DNA of 18,931 nt from contig RGHK01000004.1 in assembly GCA_010024215.1 (NCBI GenBank), forward strand, positions 1 to 18,931. Reading direction: 5' to 3'. The number at the start of each line of letters is the position of its first letter. Position 1 is the first letter of the stretch. Both the position numbers and the translations under genes were made by a program. Origin of the DNA: Pseudomonadota bacterium. Its GTDB lineage: Bacteria; Pseudomonadota; Gammaproteobacteria; Magnimaribacterales; D2472. Below are positions 1 through 7,333 of the stretch, piece after piece. Under the pieces are notes generated by a model. That model was not told where the DNA came from and searched no databases. It saw nothing but the letters and a program-made list of their open reading frames with translations.

Positions 1-126
1 GTGGTGAATTTCATATCAAATCAGGCTTCCCTGATATAGGTACTGCTCAACAATGACAGTGGAATATCACCTATTTAATAGTATCGGTTCAAATTTATTT
101 ACACATTAGCGAATGAACCAGAATGT
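1..126 (-). ncRNA. ssrS: 6S RNA, 3' end cut off by the window edge
   Basis: 6S RNA binds the sigma70 RNA polymerase holoenzyme by mimicking an open promoter and damps transcription in stationary phase. On the minus strand the region lies directly downstream of zapA, the standard place of ssrS in gammaproteobacteria. It keeps several blocks of the E. coli RNA in order: GAACCGATA (90-82; E. coli GAGCCGATA), GTTGAGCA, GGGAAGCCTGA and a terminal ATTCACC. An apical hairpin can be drawn, with 64-69 pairing to 32-37 and 57-60 pairing to 42-45. The 5' end near 126 is inferred from the E. coli spacing and agrees with a -10 box just upstream. About 50-60 nt of the 3' side should lie beyond position 1. 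The identification was made by eye without a covariance model. Confidence 0.85.
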
Positions 127-133
127 CTTAAAA

Positions 134-139
134 AGTATA
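134..139 (-). promoter_or_regulatory. Probable -10 box of the 6S RNA promoter
   Basis: The minus strand reads TATACT (5 of 6 to TATAAT), ending about 7 nt before the inferred 6S 5' end and lying between the zapA stop and the RNA. The best -35 match 17 nt upstream (157-162, TTTATC) is weak. The RNA could also be processed from a zapA read-through transcript. Confidence 0.5.
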
Positions 140-164
140 TGATATAAATTTTATTTGATAAAGA

Positions 165-431
165 TTATTTTTTAAGCGCAAGATCAATTTTTTTAATCAT
201 TAGTTCAATTTCTTCATTGGAAGCTGAGGAGCTATTGCTAGGATTTGAAATTAGTTTATTTGCAAGAGTTAGTCCTGCAATAATAAGAGCATTATTTTTG
301 TCAGTTATTGAGTCTAGTTCATTATTAAGCATTTGAGAGGCTTTAATAAGTTGATCCTTTTCTTCAGGAGGACATGCCAGAGTCAGATCTCTTCCAAATA
401 TTCTTAAAGATAGAGTTTCCATCTCACTCAT
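165..431 (-). CDS. zapA: Cell division protein ZapA
   Basis: ZapA binds FtsZ in the cytoplasm and cross-links its protofilaments, helping the Z-ring form. The 88-residue product is slightly shorter than the usual 100-110. It shows the family's N-terminal fold with an LRIFGRDLTLACPPEE stretch (about residues 8-23), then LIKASQMLN and the helix NALIIAGLTLAN (about 46-57) that starts the dimerising coiled coil; the C-terminal helix is short. It starts with ATG and overlaps the end of the upstream coiled-coil gene by 8 bp, so the two are probably translationally coupled. The 6S RNA gene follows, as in E. coli. Identity is firm from both sequence and synteny. Confidence 0.93.
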   Translation of the reverse strand: MSEMETLSLRIFGRDLTLACPPEEKDQLIKASQMLNNELDSITDKNNALIIAGLTLANKLISNPSNSSSASNEEIELMIKKIDLALKK

Positions 432-621
432 TATGCTGACCTGATTTTAATTTTTTTTCTAATGAATTAATTTCTTTATTTAGGTTAATCTTTATTTTCT
501 TCCACTCCCTCTCTCTGAGTATGTATGAATCAATAATTCCTTTTTGCTCATCAAATCTTTTTAAAAGAAGATTTATTTTTTCTTCTAAATTTTCAATAGA
601 TGAATTATTTTTTTCTGACAT
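424..621 (-). CDS. Small coiled-coil protein, TIGR02449 family (zapA-linked)
   Basis: A 65-residue hydrophilic protein that is almost wholly a predicted coiled coil, with heptad-like leucine/isoleucine spacing (IENLEEKINLLLKRF, then LNKEINSLEKKL). Small coiled-coil proteins of the TIGR02449 family are encoded just upstream of zapA in many gammaproteobacteria, and length, position and helix pattern fit. A role in division with ZapA is plausible from the gene order but is inference. It resembles ZapB in size and coiled-coil nature, though synteny favours TIGR02449. It is the first gene of the zapA unit and is divergent from pepP across 64 bp. No Shine-Dalgarno site is visible. Confidence 0.72.
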   Translation of the reverse strand: MSEKNNSSIENLEEKINLLLKRFDEQKGIIDSYILREREWKKIKINLNKEINSLEKKLKSGQHNE

Positions 622-685
622 AGGACAAGTTTAATTGCACATTGAAGAATTGGAAAGTTTGTTTAATAAAAGAGTAAAATAAGTT

Positions 686-1981
686 ATGGATAAAAACATA
701 TATAAAAAACGTCGTGAATCATTAAAGCATCATTTACCAGATGGCTGCGCACTAATCATTCCCGGAGCAGACTTACAATATAGAAATTCTGATTCTTCAT
801 ATGCATTAAGGCAAGAGAGTAGTTTTTACTATTTATCAGGATTTTGCGAAGCCTCATCATTAATGGTCATATTAAATAGCGGCGAAAATATTTCATCAAT
901 AGTTTTTGTACCACCCAAGGATAAATTAAAAGAGATATGGGACGGATATAGGGCGGGGCCAGTTGGCGCTGTTGAAGATTATTTTTTTGATCAAGCCTTT
1001 GAAAATTCTAAGATTGATGACCTGATGCCAGAATTGCTTCAGGGCATCAAAAGAATATATTATCCAATAGGCAAGAAAGCTGGCTTTGACCAGAAGGTCA
1101 TTGATTGGACATGCAGCGCAAACTCTAAGGACAGACACTCACAATCAATAGACATTGTAGATGGGTCTTCAATGATAGGTAATTTAAGACTAATTAAAGA
1201 CGAACATGAGATAGAAATAATGAAACGTGCTTGCGATATTTCAGCAGAATCATTTGTTGAGGTTATGAAGGCTATTAAGCCAGGAGATAATGAGCAACTA
1301 ATTGAAGCAAAATTCTTATATGAATTTGGCAAAAGAGGTGGAAGGTTCCCAGCATATACACCAATTGTTGCTGGTGGAGAAAATGCTTGCGTGCTTCATT
1401 ATATAGAGAACAATAAAGATTTAAATAAATCTGATTTAATTTTGGTTGATGCAGGATGCGAATATAAAATGTATGCATCAGATATTACAAGAACCTTTCC
1501 AGTTGGCGGTAAATTCTCTGATGAACAGTTGGCTATTTATAAAATTGTTTTAAGGGCAAATAAGGCTGCCATCGATGCGGTCAAAGTCGGTAACAATATC
1601 ATGGAACCACAACTAATATCAGAAAAAATCATAACAGAAGGATTGGTTGAGCTTGGTTTACTTAAAGGCGAGGCTGACATTCTTCATGAGCAGGGTGCTT
1701 TTAAAGACTTTTATATGCATAAAATAGGTCATTGGCTAGGTCTTGATGTCCACGATGTTGGCGATTATATGGAGGACGGAGACTTTATGAAATTTAAACC
1801 TGGCATGGTAACCACTATTGAGCCTGGCATTTATATAAGCAGCTCAATGGATGTAGATGATAAATGGAAGGGCATAGGCATAAGAATAGAGGATGATATT
1901 TTAGTTACAGAGTCTGGGAATGTTAATCTTACTGCTAAAGTTCCATCTGATCCTGCTGAAATTGAAAAATTAATGGCCTAA
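686..1981 (+). CDS. pepP: Xaa-Pro aminopeptidase (aminopeptidase P)
   Basis: Cytoplasmic dinuclear-metal peptidase that removes the N-terminal residue from peptides with proline second. At 431 residues it is close to E. coli PepP (441). Residues 1-165 form the N-terminal creatinase-like domain and 170-425 the pita-bread catalytic domain. The metal ligands expected from the family are present: D255 (LVDAG), D266 (ASDITRTF), H349 (GHWLGLDVHD), E379 (TTIEPGIY) and E402 (GIRIEDD). The accessory H238 (LHY), H356 and R400 are also kept. It is followed 4 bp later by ubiH, the classical pepP-ubiH order. E. coli has ygfB between zapA and pepP; here it is absent. The ATG has no Shine-Dalgarno site; a TAAAAT hexamer sits 5 nt upstream of it, probably too close to be its -10. 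Confidence 0.95.
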   Translation: MDKNIYKKRRESLKHHLPDGCALIIPGADLQYRNSDSSYALRQESSFYYLSGFCEASSLMVILNSGENISSIVFVPPKDKLKEIWDGYRAGPVGAVEDYFFDQAFENSKIDDLMPELLQGIKRIYYPIGKKAGFDQKVIDWTCSANSKDRHSQSIDIVDGSSMIGNLRLIKDEHEIEIMKRACDISAESFVEVMKAIKPGDNEQLIEAKFLYEFGKRGGRFPAYTPIVAGGENACVLHYIENNKDLNKSDLILVDAGCEYKMYASDITRTFPVGGKFSDEQLAIYKIVLRANKAAIDAVKVGNNIMEPQLISEKIITEGLVELGLLKGEADILHEQGAFKDFYMHKIGHWLGLDVHDVGDYMEDGDFMKFKPGMVTTIEPGIYISSSMDVDDKWKGIGIRIEDDILVTESGNVNLTAKVPSDPAEIEKLMA

Positions 1982-1985
1982 ATTC

Positions 1986-3149
1986 ATGCATGCTCCAATA
2001 ACCATTTCTGGCGGAGGTATTATTGGCAACTATATCGCTATCAGGCTAAAAAGAAATAATATCGACACAGTAATAATTGAAAAATCAAAGGATGAGGAAA
2101 GCTCATTACCTGATATAAGAACATTAACTCTCAATAATCACTCTGTATCTTTGTTAGAAGAGGAAGGGATAGTAATTGATACTGCTCCAATCAAAGAAAT
2201 ACATGCAATGGATGGTGAGGGGTCTGGAAAAATACAATTCTCTTCTGATGATATAAATGAAAATTATCTTTCTCATGTTGTCTCATTTAATGTTCTTCAG
2301 AATGCCCTTAAACAGAGGTGCAAAAATGCAACTATTTTTTCAAATGAAATTAAATCCATACAGAACTTAAATAATGAAAATATTTATGAAGTGATTCTTA
2401 GTGATGACAGGGCTATCAAAACAAATTTAATTGCAGGTTGCGACGGAAGAAATTCTAAAGTAGCAAAGATTTCTGGATTATCAAGTATTTACTCTGAGTA
2501 TAGGCAGACTGCTATAACCTTTATTGCTGAAATTGAAAATAGCATGGATATAGAGACTGCTTTTCAGGTTTTTTCTGAAAAGGGAATTTTTGCACTGATG
2601 CCAGTAATTAATAAAGATAATAGAAATAATAGATGCACGATTGTCTGGTCAATAGATAACAACAGATTAGAGAAGAAAGACATAAAAAACTATGTGAAGA
2701 AAAATTTATGTTATTTTGAGTCTAAGCTAAATATGAAGATAAAAGTTCATTCTGAAATTCTTAGCTTTAAACTATCTAAGCATTATTTTGAAGATTACAG
2801 TAAAGAATCAGTCGTTTTAATTGGTGACGCTGCTCACTCTATACATCCCTTAGCAGGACAAGGAATTAATTTAGGTTTTGCTGATGCAGATATTTTTTGT
2901 GAAGAGGTTATAAAAGCATTCTCAAAAGGTTTTCCAATTAATGAAAATGTAGTTTTAAAAAGATATGAAATTAGAAGAAAAGGCATGAATCTTTTAATGT
3001 TAAGATCTATGGATTTTTTTGTTAATTTTTTCAGCAATAGCAATCTTTATGTAAGACTCATAAGAAACTGGGGGCTGAATAGGATTAATAAAACAAGATT
3101 TCTAAAAGCATTTTTCATAAAACATGCTTCTGGAATAAATAAGATCTGA
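1986..3149 (+). CDS. ubiH: FAD-dependent ubiquinone-biosynthesis hydroxylase (UbiH/UbiF/VisC family)
   Basis: Flavoprotein monooxygenase that hydroxylates the aromatic ring of a ubiquinone precursor. The 387-residue product has the three family landmarks: the GGGIIG dinucleotide-binding loop at 9-14, the GCDGRNSKV (DG) motif at 151-159, and the second FAD motif GDAAHSIHPLAGQG at 280-293. The expected order of domains is complete, and the length matches E. coli UbiH (392). The subtype is assigned from its place directly behind pepP; UbiI, UbiF or a broader-specificity hydroxylase cannot be excluded from motifs alone. It ends exactly where the convergent rpmB ends, with no base between the two stop codons. 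No Shine-Dalgarno site is seen. Confidence 0.87.
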   Translation: MHAPITISGGGIIGNYIAIRLKRNNIDTVIIEKSKDEESSLPDIRTLTLNNHSVSLLEEEGIVIDTAPIKEIHAMDGEGSGKIQFSSDDINENYLSHVVSFNVLQNALKQRCKNATIFSNEIKSIQNLNNENIYEVILSDDRAIKTNLIAGCDGRNSKVAKISGLSSIYSEYRQTAITFIAEIENSMDIETAFQVFSEKGIFALMPVINKDNRNNRCTIVWSIDNNRLEKKDIKNYVKKNLCYFESKLNMKIKVHSEILSFKLSKHYFEDYSKESVVLIGDAAHSIHPLAGQGINLGFADADIFCEEVIKAFSKGFPINENVVLKRYEIRRKGMNLLMLRSMDFFVNFFSNSNLYVRLIRNWGLNRINKTRFLKAFFIKHASGINKI

Positions 3150-3386
3150 TTATATTTTTTGACCTTTTGCTCTGAGCTCTTTTAGGACTACGCTAATACC
3201 TTTTTTATCAATTATTCTCATACCTTTTGCAGATACTTTTAGGTTAACGAATCTATTCTCAGATTCTACCCAGAACTTATGCGTATGTAGGTTAGGAAAA
3301 AACTTCCTTTTAGTTCTGTTCTTAGCATGAGAAACATTGTTCCCAGACTGTGGTATCTTACCTGTTACTTGACATATTTTACTCAT
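3150..3386 (-). CDS. rpmB: 50S ribosomal protein L28
   Basis: Structural protein of the large ribosomal subunit, 78 residues, the normal bacterial length. The N-terminus MSKICQVTGK, the NNVSHAKNRTKR stretch (about 16-27), FFPNLH and the WVESENRFVNLKVSAKGMR core are typical of L28. In most gammaproteobacteria rpmB is followed in the same operon by rpmG (L33). Here the downstream side runs straight into the convergent ubiH stop, so rpmG must lie elsewhere or be missing. It has its own good promoter candidate in the 45-bp gap shared with divergent sixA. Confidence 0.95.
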   Translation of the reverse strand: MSKICQVTGKIPQSGNNVSHAKNRTKRKFFPNLHTHKFWVESENRFVNLKVSAKGMRIIDKKGISVVLKELRAKGQKI

Positions 3387-3395
3387 AGAAACGCG

Positions 3396-3424
3396 ATTTT
3401 ATAGAACACTGGAGCACATAGCAA
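3396..3424 (-). promoter_or_regulatory. Predicted sigma70 promoter of rpmB
   Basis: On the minus strand a TTGCTA -35 box (3419-3424) is separated by 17 bp from a TAAAAT -10 box (3396-3401). The -10 ends only 9 nt before the ATG, so transcription starting at the usual distance would leave a leader of about 1-3 nt. The assignment rests on consensus match and spacing. Confidence 0.45.
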
Positions 3425-3431
3425 TACTATT

Positions 3432-3926
3432 ATGAAACAAATTTTTTTATTACGTCATGCTAAATCAGATTGGAGCAATATTACACAACAGGATTTTGAT
3501 AGGCCTCTTTCAAAAAGAGGAGTCAGAGATGCTCTATTAATGTCACAGCATATGCTTAAAATGAATCTTAAAGTTGATAAAGTTTTTTGTAGTAGTTCTA
3601 TGAGAACTAAAGAAACATTTGATTTATGTGCAGACGGTTTAAATTTTGAGATTAATAAAGCTAGCTATCAAGATGATCTTTATTTTGGCGAGTTGGAAAC
3701 AATATTCTCATTAATTAAAAATCTTGATAGGGCCTGGTCTTCAATTTTAATAGTTGGTCACAATCCCACCATGCATGTTTCACTCGAAGCGTTAACAAAT
3801 TCAAAGATAGATAAGTTTCCTACAGGGTCTTTGGCAGAAATAGTTTCAGAAAATCAATGGAAAGACATATCATTGGGGGAATGTCAGTTAAAATCTTTTA
3901 TTAGGCCAAAGGAGCTGAGATCTTGA
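3432..3926 (+). CDS. sixA: SixA-type histidine phosphatase
   Basis: Small histidine-phosphatase superfamily enzyme of 164 residues; SixA in E. coli dephosphorylates phosphohistidine on signalling or phosphotransfer proteins. The catalytic signature is complete: R8-H9 (LLRHAKSDW), R58 (SSSMRTKET), an acidic residue near E87 and the second histidine H110 (VGHNP). Its small size without a cap domain fits SixA rather than phosphoglycerate mutase. Its physiological partner cannot be named from the sequence. The gene is followed directly by dut; the TGA of this gene and the TTG start of dut share two bases, and the dut ribosome binding site lies inside this gene's 3' end, so the pair is one transcription unit. 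Confidence 0.83.
   Translation: MKQIFLLRHAKSDWSNITQQDFDRPLSKRGVRDALLMSQHMLKMNLKVDKVFCSSSMRTKETFDLCADGLNFEINKASYQDDLYFGELETIFSLIKNLDRAWSSILIVGHNPTMHVSLEALTNSKIDKFPTGSLAEIVSENQWKDISLGECQLKSFIRPKELRS
3908..3914 (+). promoter_or_regulatory. Strong ribosome binding site deciding the dut TTG start
   Basis: AAAGGAG inside the last codons of sixA, 8 nt before the TTG of dut. It stands out because most genes in the window have no recognisable Shine-Dalgarno site. It supports the non-AUG start. Confidence 0.7.
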
Positions 3927-4378
3927 AAGATATAAAAATTAAAATTTTAAATCCATTAATGGGTAAGTCAATTCCTCTTCCAGCCCATGAAACCCCTGGT
4001 TCTGCAGGCCTTGATTTAAGAGCATGCATTAAAGAAAAGGTTACACTCAAGGCTGGATCTACGCACCTAATACCAATAGGGTTTGCAATGTATCTAGAAG
4101 ATGAGGGCTTAGCCGCACTGGTTGTACCAAGATCTGGTCTTGGTTCTAAGCATGGAATAGTGCTTGGCAACTTGGTTGGTTTAATTGACTCAGATTATCA
4201 GGGTGAGTTAATGGTTCCAGCATGGAATAGATCAGATAAAGATTTTGAAATAAATCCAGGTGACAGGATAGCTCAAATGATTATTGTGCCCATTGTTCAA
4301 GCAAATTTTAATATTGTTGAAAGTTTTGAAAAGACAAAAAGAGGAGAAAAAGGTTTTGGTAGTTCTGGAATAGATTAA
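3923..4378 (+). CDS. dut: Deoxyuridine 5'-triphosphate nucleotidohydrolase (dUTPase)
   Basis: Homotrimeric enzyme that hydrolyses dUTP to dUMP and pyrophosphate, keeping uracil out of DNA and feeding dTMP synthesis. All five trimeric-dUTPase motifs are present in 151 residues: AGLDLRA (28-34), PRSGLG (69-74), GLIDSDYQG (86-94, with the catalytic-site aspartates), GDRIAQM (113-119) and the C-terminal arm RGEKGFGSSG (140-149). I chose the TTG start at 3923: it reproduces the E. coli Dut N-terminus and length (152 residues), and AAAGGAG ends 8 nt upstream, one of the few strong ribosome binding sites here. The first internal ATG would remove 12 residues of the first strand. It ends 4 bp from the convergent rpmE. 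Confidence 0.95.
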   Translation: MKDIKIKILNPLMGKSIPLPAHETPGSAGLDLRACIKEKVTLKAGSTHLIPIGFAMYLEDEGLAALVVPRSGLGSKHGIVLGNLVGLIDSDYQGELMVPAWNRSDKDFEINPGDRIAQMIIVPIVQANFNIVESFEKTKRGEKGFGSSGID

Positions 4379-4382
4379 ATAC

Positions 4383-4589
4383 TTATTTTTTCTTACCAAA
4401 TCTTTCTTCAAACTTCTGAACTCTTCCGCCTGTGTCAATAATTTTCTGTTTTCCTGTATAGAACGGATGACATGAAGAGCATATATCTAAAGATAAATCT
4501 TCTGATAAAGTGCTCATAACAGAGAAGCTATTACCACAACTACAAGTAGCTTTTATTTCAGAATATTGAGGATGTATATCGTTTTTCAT
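4383..4589 (-). CDS. rpmE: 50S ribosomal protein L31, zinc-binding type
   Basis: Large-subunit protein at the inter-subunit bridge, 68 residues. It is the zinc-containing (C+) form: C16 and C18 (CSCG) and C37 and C40 (CSSC) supply the four cysteines. The N-terminus MKNDIHPQY, the HPFYTGKQK segment (about 41-49) and the GRVQKFEERFGKK tail are typical. It is divergent from priA, the same arrangement as in E. coli, and ends 4 bp from the dut stop. In other bacteria a zinc-free paralogue can replace this form under zinc limitation; none is in this window. Confidence 0.95.
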   Translation of the reverse strand: MKNDIHPQYSEIKATCSCGNSFSVMSTLSEDLSLDICSSCHPFYTGKQKIIDTGGRVQKFEERFGKKK

Positions 4590-4612
4590 AATAAAATCAA
4601 ATTTGGATGAGA

Positions 4613-4640
4613 ACTATAACAAAAAACATCTTGTTTACAA
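4613..4640 (-). promoter_or_regulatory. Predicted sigma70 promoter of rpmE
   Basis: The minus strand has TTGTAA (-35, 4635-4640), a 16-bp spacer and TATAGT (-10, 4613-4618). A start about 7 nt downstream would give a leader of roughly 15-17 nt. It lies in the 58-bp gap before the ATG of priA, which supports placing the priA start at 4648 rather than upstream. Confidence 0.45.
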
Positions 4641-4647
4641 TCAAAAA

Positions 4648-6642
4648 ATGAAAATTTTTTTTTATGACGTAGCTGTTCCACTGCCTATTAGGCATTGTTT
4701 TACATACAAGTCAGATCAATTAATAAGAAAAGGTTCAAGAATAGTAATTCCCTTTGGAAGTAGAAAACTAATTGGAATAATAGTTAAGAAGATTGTTCCA
4801 GATGAGGTTATCAAGAAGGACAAATCAATTAAATATATTGATTCTGTCATAGATCAATTTGCATTATTTGAAAACAGTATCTTTGATACTATTATCTGGG
4901 CATCTGAATATTACCACCATCCTATTGGAGAAGTATTCCAATCCTTTATTCCAACAAGCCTCAGAAAAGCCAAAACAAACATAGATATAGACGAATCTCT
5001 AGTTAATAATTCAATTTATGAAATCGAGGAGGTTGATAAAAAATTTGGTTTAACCTCTTACCAGTCAAAAGCGGTAAATAGGCTTTCTAATCTTAAAGGG
5101 TTTAAACCAGCTCTTTTATATGGTGTTACGGGGTCTGGAAAAACAGAGGTTTATCTTAGACTAACCGAAGACTTAATAAAGAAAAAAAAATCTGTATTAA
5201 TTCTTGTGCCTGAGATAAATCTTACGCCACAGCTTCTTAAGAGGTTTGAATCAAGATTTAAGGGCGAGATTGGTTTATATCACTCTAAACAAACGCCAAA
5301 AAAAAGACTTAACACTTGGCTAAAAGCCAAATTTGGAAAAATTAATATAGTTATTGGCACAAGATCATCAATTTTAATGCCACTAAAAAATCTTGGTTTA
5401 ATCATAATAGACGAAGAGCATGATCAATCATATAGACAATCAGATGGCTTTAAATTTTCTGCTAGAGATGTTGGGATTAAAAGAGCTCAGGAGGAGAAAA
5501 TTCCAATAATTTTAGGCTCTGCCACTCCTTCCTTACAGACTCTTAGGCTTGTGCAAGAAAAAAAATATAAAAAGATTGATATGTTAACAAGGGTTGATGG
5601 CAAAGCCCCGCCCAGGCTAATTACTATGGACATTAACAATAGCAACATGGAAGGAGGAATAGCTGAGGAAACAGTAGATGCGATTAAAGCAACTCTTAAA
5701 AAAAATGAACAAGTTTTAATCTTTATCAATAGAAGAGGGTTCGCGCCAATATTTCAATGTGGACAATGTGGCTGGGTTGCTGAATGTAAATCATGTGACT
5801 CAAATCTTGTTTATCATCAAAACAAAAACAGACTTATTTGTCATAGATGTGAATCAGCATATCTCGCTAATAATTCATGTCCAGAGTGCAATAAAAAAGA
5901 TTTTTATTTTCATGGAACTGGTACCGAAAGAATAGAAGAGATACTTAGTAACACTTTTTTAGATACTCCAATAATAAGAGTAGATCAAGATTCCACAAAA
6001 AAAGTTGGCTCAATGGATAAAATTATTCAAGATATTAATTCTGCTGATGCAGCAATACTTGTGGGCACTCAAATGTTAGCCAAAGGACATGACTTTCCTA
6101 AAGTGACATTAAGTATTATTTTAAATGCAGATAATGGCTTAATTAGTCCTGAGATAAATGCCTTAGAAAAGATATCTCAGTTGCTTATTCAGGTTTCTGG
6201 CAGAGCAGGCAGGAACAATAATCTTGCAAAAGTTCTCATACAAACGAGATATCCTGACGACATTAATCTTAATAAAATTAAAACTGGAGATTACTTAAGT
6301 TTTGCTATGCAATGCTTAAGTAAGAATAAAAAGATTGGATTGCCGCCATATTCTGCAATGTGCATGCTGAGATGTTCTTCACCAACACAAAAAAATAATA
6401 TAAATTTTCTTAATAAAGCTGTAAGAGAGCTTAATAAAAAATCTGATTTAAGTGTTATTGGCCCACTTCCATCTTTAATTTCAAAATCAAAGGGTAACTT
6501 TAGACATAATGTATATATTCAAGCCAACCAAAAATCTCAACTAAATAGAATTCTTAAAAGACTTATAAAAGAGTTAAGTGATTGGCCAGAATCAAAAAAA
6601 GTCAAATGGACATTTGATATAGATCCTATTGAGATAAATTAG
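4648..6642 (+). CDS. priA: Primosomal protein N', replication-restart helicase PriA
   Basis: PriA recognises stalled forks and D-loops and reloads the replisome; it is a 3'-5' superfamily 2 helicase. The 664-residue product has an N-terminal DNA-binding region, the helicase core with Walker A GVTGSGKT (159-166) and motif II DEEH (255-258), motif III GSATPS (290-295), and a zinc-binding insert with the expected eight cysteines (371, 374, 380, 383, 398, 401, 411, 414). A later QVSGRAGR motif VI is also present. The reading frame continues upstream to a TTG at 4603, but the ATG at 4648 starts right at the conserved VAVPLPIRHCFTY segment and frees the rpmE promoter, so I prefer it. It is divergent from rpmE as in E. 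coli, and its stop overlaps that of amiB by 3 bases. Confidence 0.95.
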   Translation: MKIFFYDVAVPLPIRHCFTYKSDQLIRKGSRIVIPFGSRKLIGIIVKKIVPDEVIKKDKSIKYIDSVIDQFALFENSIFDTIIWASEYYHHPIGEVFQSFIPTSLRKAKTNIDIDESLVNNSIYEIEEVDKKFGLTSYQSKAVNRLSNLKGFKPALLYGVTGSGKTEVYLRLTEDLIKKKKSVLILVPEINLTPQLLKRFESRFKGEIGLYHSKQTPKKRLNTWLKAKFGKINIVIGTRSSILMPLKNLGLIIIDEEHDQSYRQSDGFKFSARDVGIKRAQEEKIPIILGSATPSLQTLRLVQEKKYKKIDMLTRVDGKAPPRLITMDINNSNMEGGIAEETVDAIKATLKKNEQVLIFINRRGFAPIFQCGQCGWVAECKSCDSNLVYHQNKNRLICHRCESAYLANNSCPECNKKDFYFHGTGTERIEEILSNTFLDTPIIRVDQDSTKKVGSMDKIIQDINSADAAILVGTQMLAKGHDFPKVTLSIILNADNGLISPEINALEKISQLLIQVSGRAGRNNNLAKVLIQTRYPDDINLNKIKTGDYLSFAMQCLSKNKKIGLPPYSAMCMLRCSSPTQKNNINFLNKAVRELNKKSDLSVIGPLPSLISKSKGNFRHNVYIQANQKSQLNRILKRLIKELSDWPESKKVKWTFDIDPIEIN

Positions 6643-7319
6643 GTATAAATTTTTATAATTTGGCCAGGGTATATTGATTTGTTCTTAAGGTTATTATTTT
6701 TATTAATTGATTCAACAGTAACCCCAAACCTTATAGCTATTTCAGACAGAACATCGCCTTTTTGGATTTTATATTCTAAAAAATCACTATTGGAATCTAT
6801 GTATGTGCCTTCAATGGGGGCTTCTATGAAATAATTATGAATTCCTAAAAAAATTGACCTTGCAATCATTCTTCTTCCAGGTTTTCCCTTGAGCCTTGCA
6901 GCATCTTCTGGATTAGTGATAAACCCTGATTCAACAAGAACAGAGGGAATATCTACAGATTTAAGTACTCTGAAATCAGCAAACTCAACGTTCTTTTTAT
7001 GAATTTTTGTATAAGGGTCTCTTTTTAGTTGATCTAATATTTTAGTTCCAAGAATTTTACTTTGAATAATTTTATTTTCATATATTTGTGGGTAAAGTTC
7101 TCTGGCATAATCTTCGTCAAAATCGGTGGGCTTTAAATTTTTTATTTCAGCCATTATTCGTTTTCTTTCTTTCTCGGATAAGTTTCTTGCTATGGTGCTT
7201 GATGCCTCTTCAGACCATATAAAAACTGATGCTCCTTTAACAGATGACAATCTAAAACCATCAGCATGGATAGAAATAAAAATATCAGCACCATTCTTTC
7301 TTGCACTAAGGTGAAGCAT
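6639..7319 (-). pseudogene. amiB: N-acetylmuramoyl-L-alanine amidase, C-terminal fragment (part of a broken amiB)
   Basis: An open frame of 226 residues holding the second half of an Amidase_3 catalytic domain and a LysM peptidoglycan-binding domain. Visible are the zinc histidine H18 in FISIHADG, the catalytic glutamate E130 in VLVESGFITNP, and LysM at about 183-226 (YKIQKGDVLSEIA to YPGQIIKIY). The first half of the domain is missing: there is no HGG motif with the first zinc histidine, no EKD-type zinc glutamate and no TRD segment, and there is no signal peptide. Intact AmiB is a periplasmic enzyme that cuts septal peptidoglycan. The ATG at 7319 is an internal methionine, not a natural start. 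The upstream frame 7334-7738 carries the matching N-terminus in a different reading frame. A sequencing or assembly fault is the main alternative to real decay. Confidence 0.8.
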
Positions 7320-7333
7320 CCAAAATGGAACAA

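Noticed and set aside
84..97. GGTTCAAATTTAT resembles a tRNA T-loop on the plus strand
   Set aside because: No acceptor, D or anticodon stem fits around it; the region is explained by 6S RNA on the other strand.
926..1478. Three overlapping minus-strand frames inside pepP
   Set aside because: They are antisense shadows of a gene with intact catalytic residues.
4603..4647. Upstream extension of priA to a TTG start
   Set aside because: The 15 extra residues precede the conserved PriA N-terminus, the codon is weak and without a ribosome binding site, and it would overlay the rpmE promoter.
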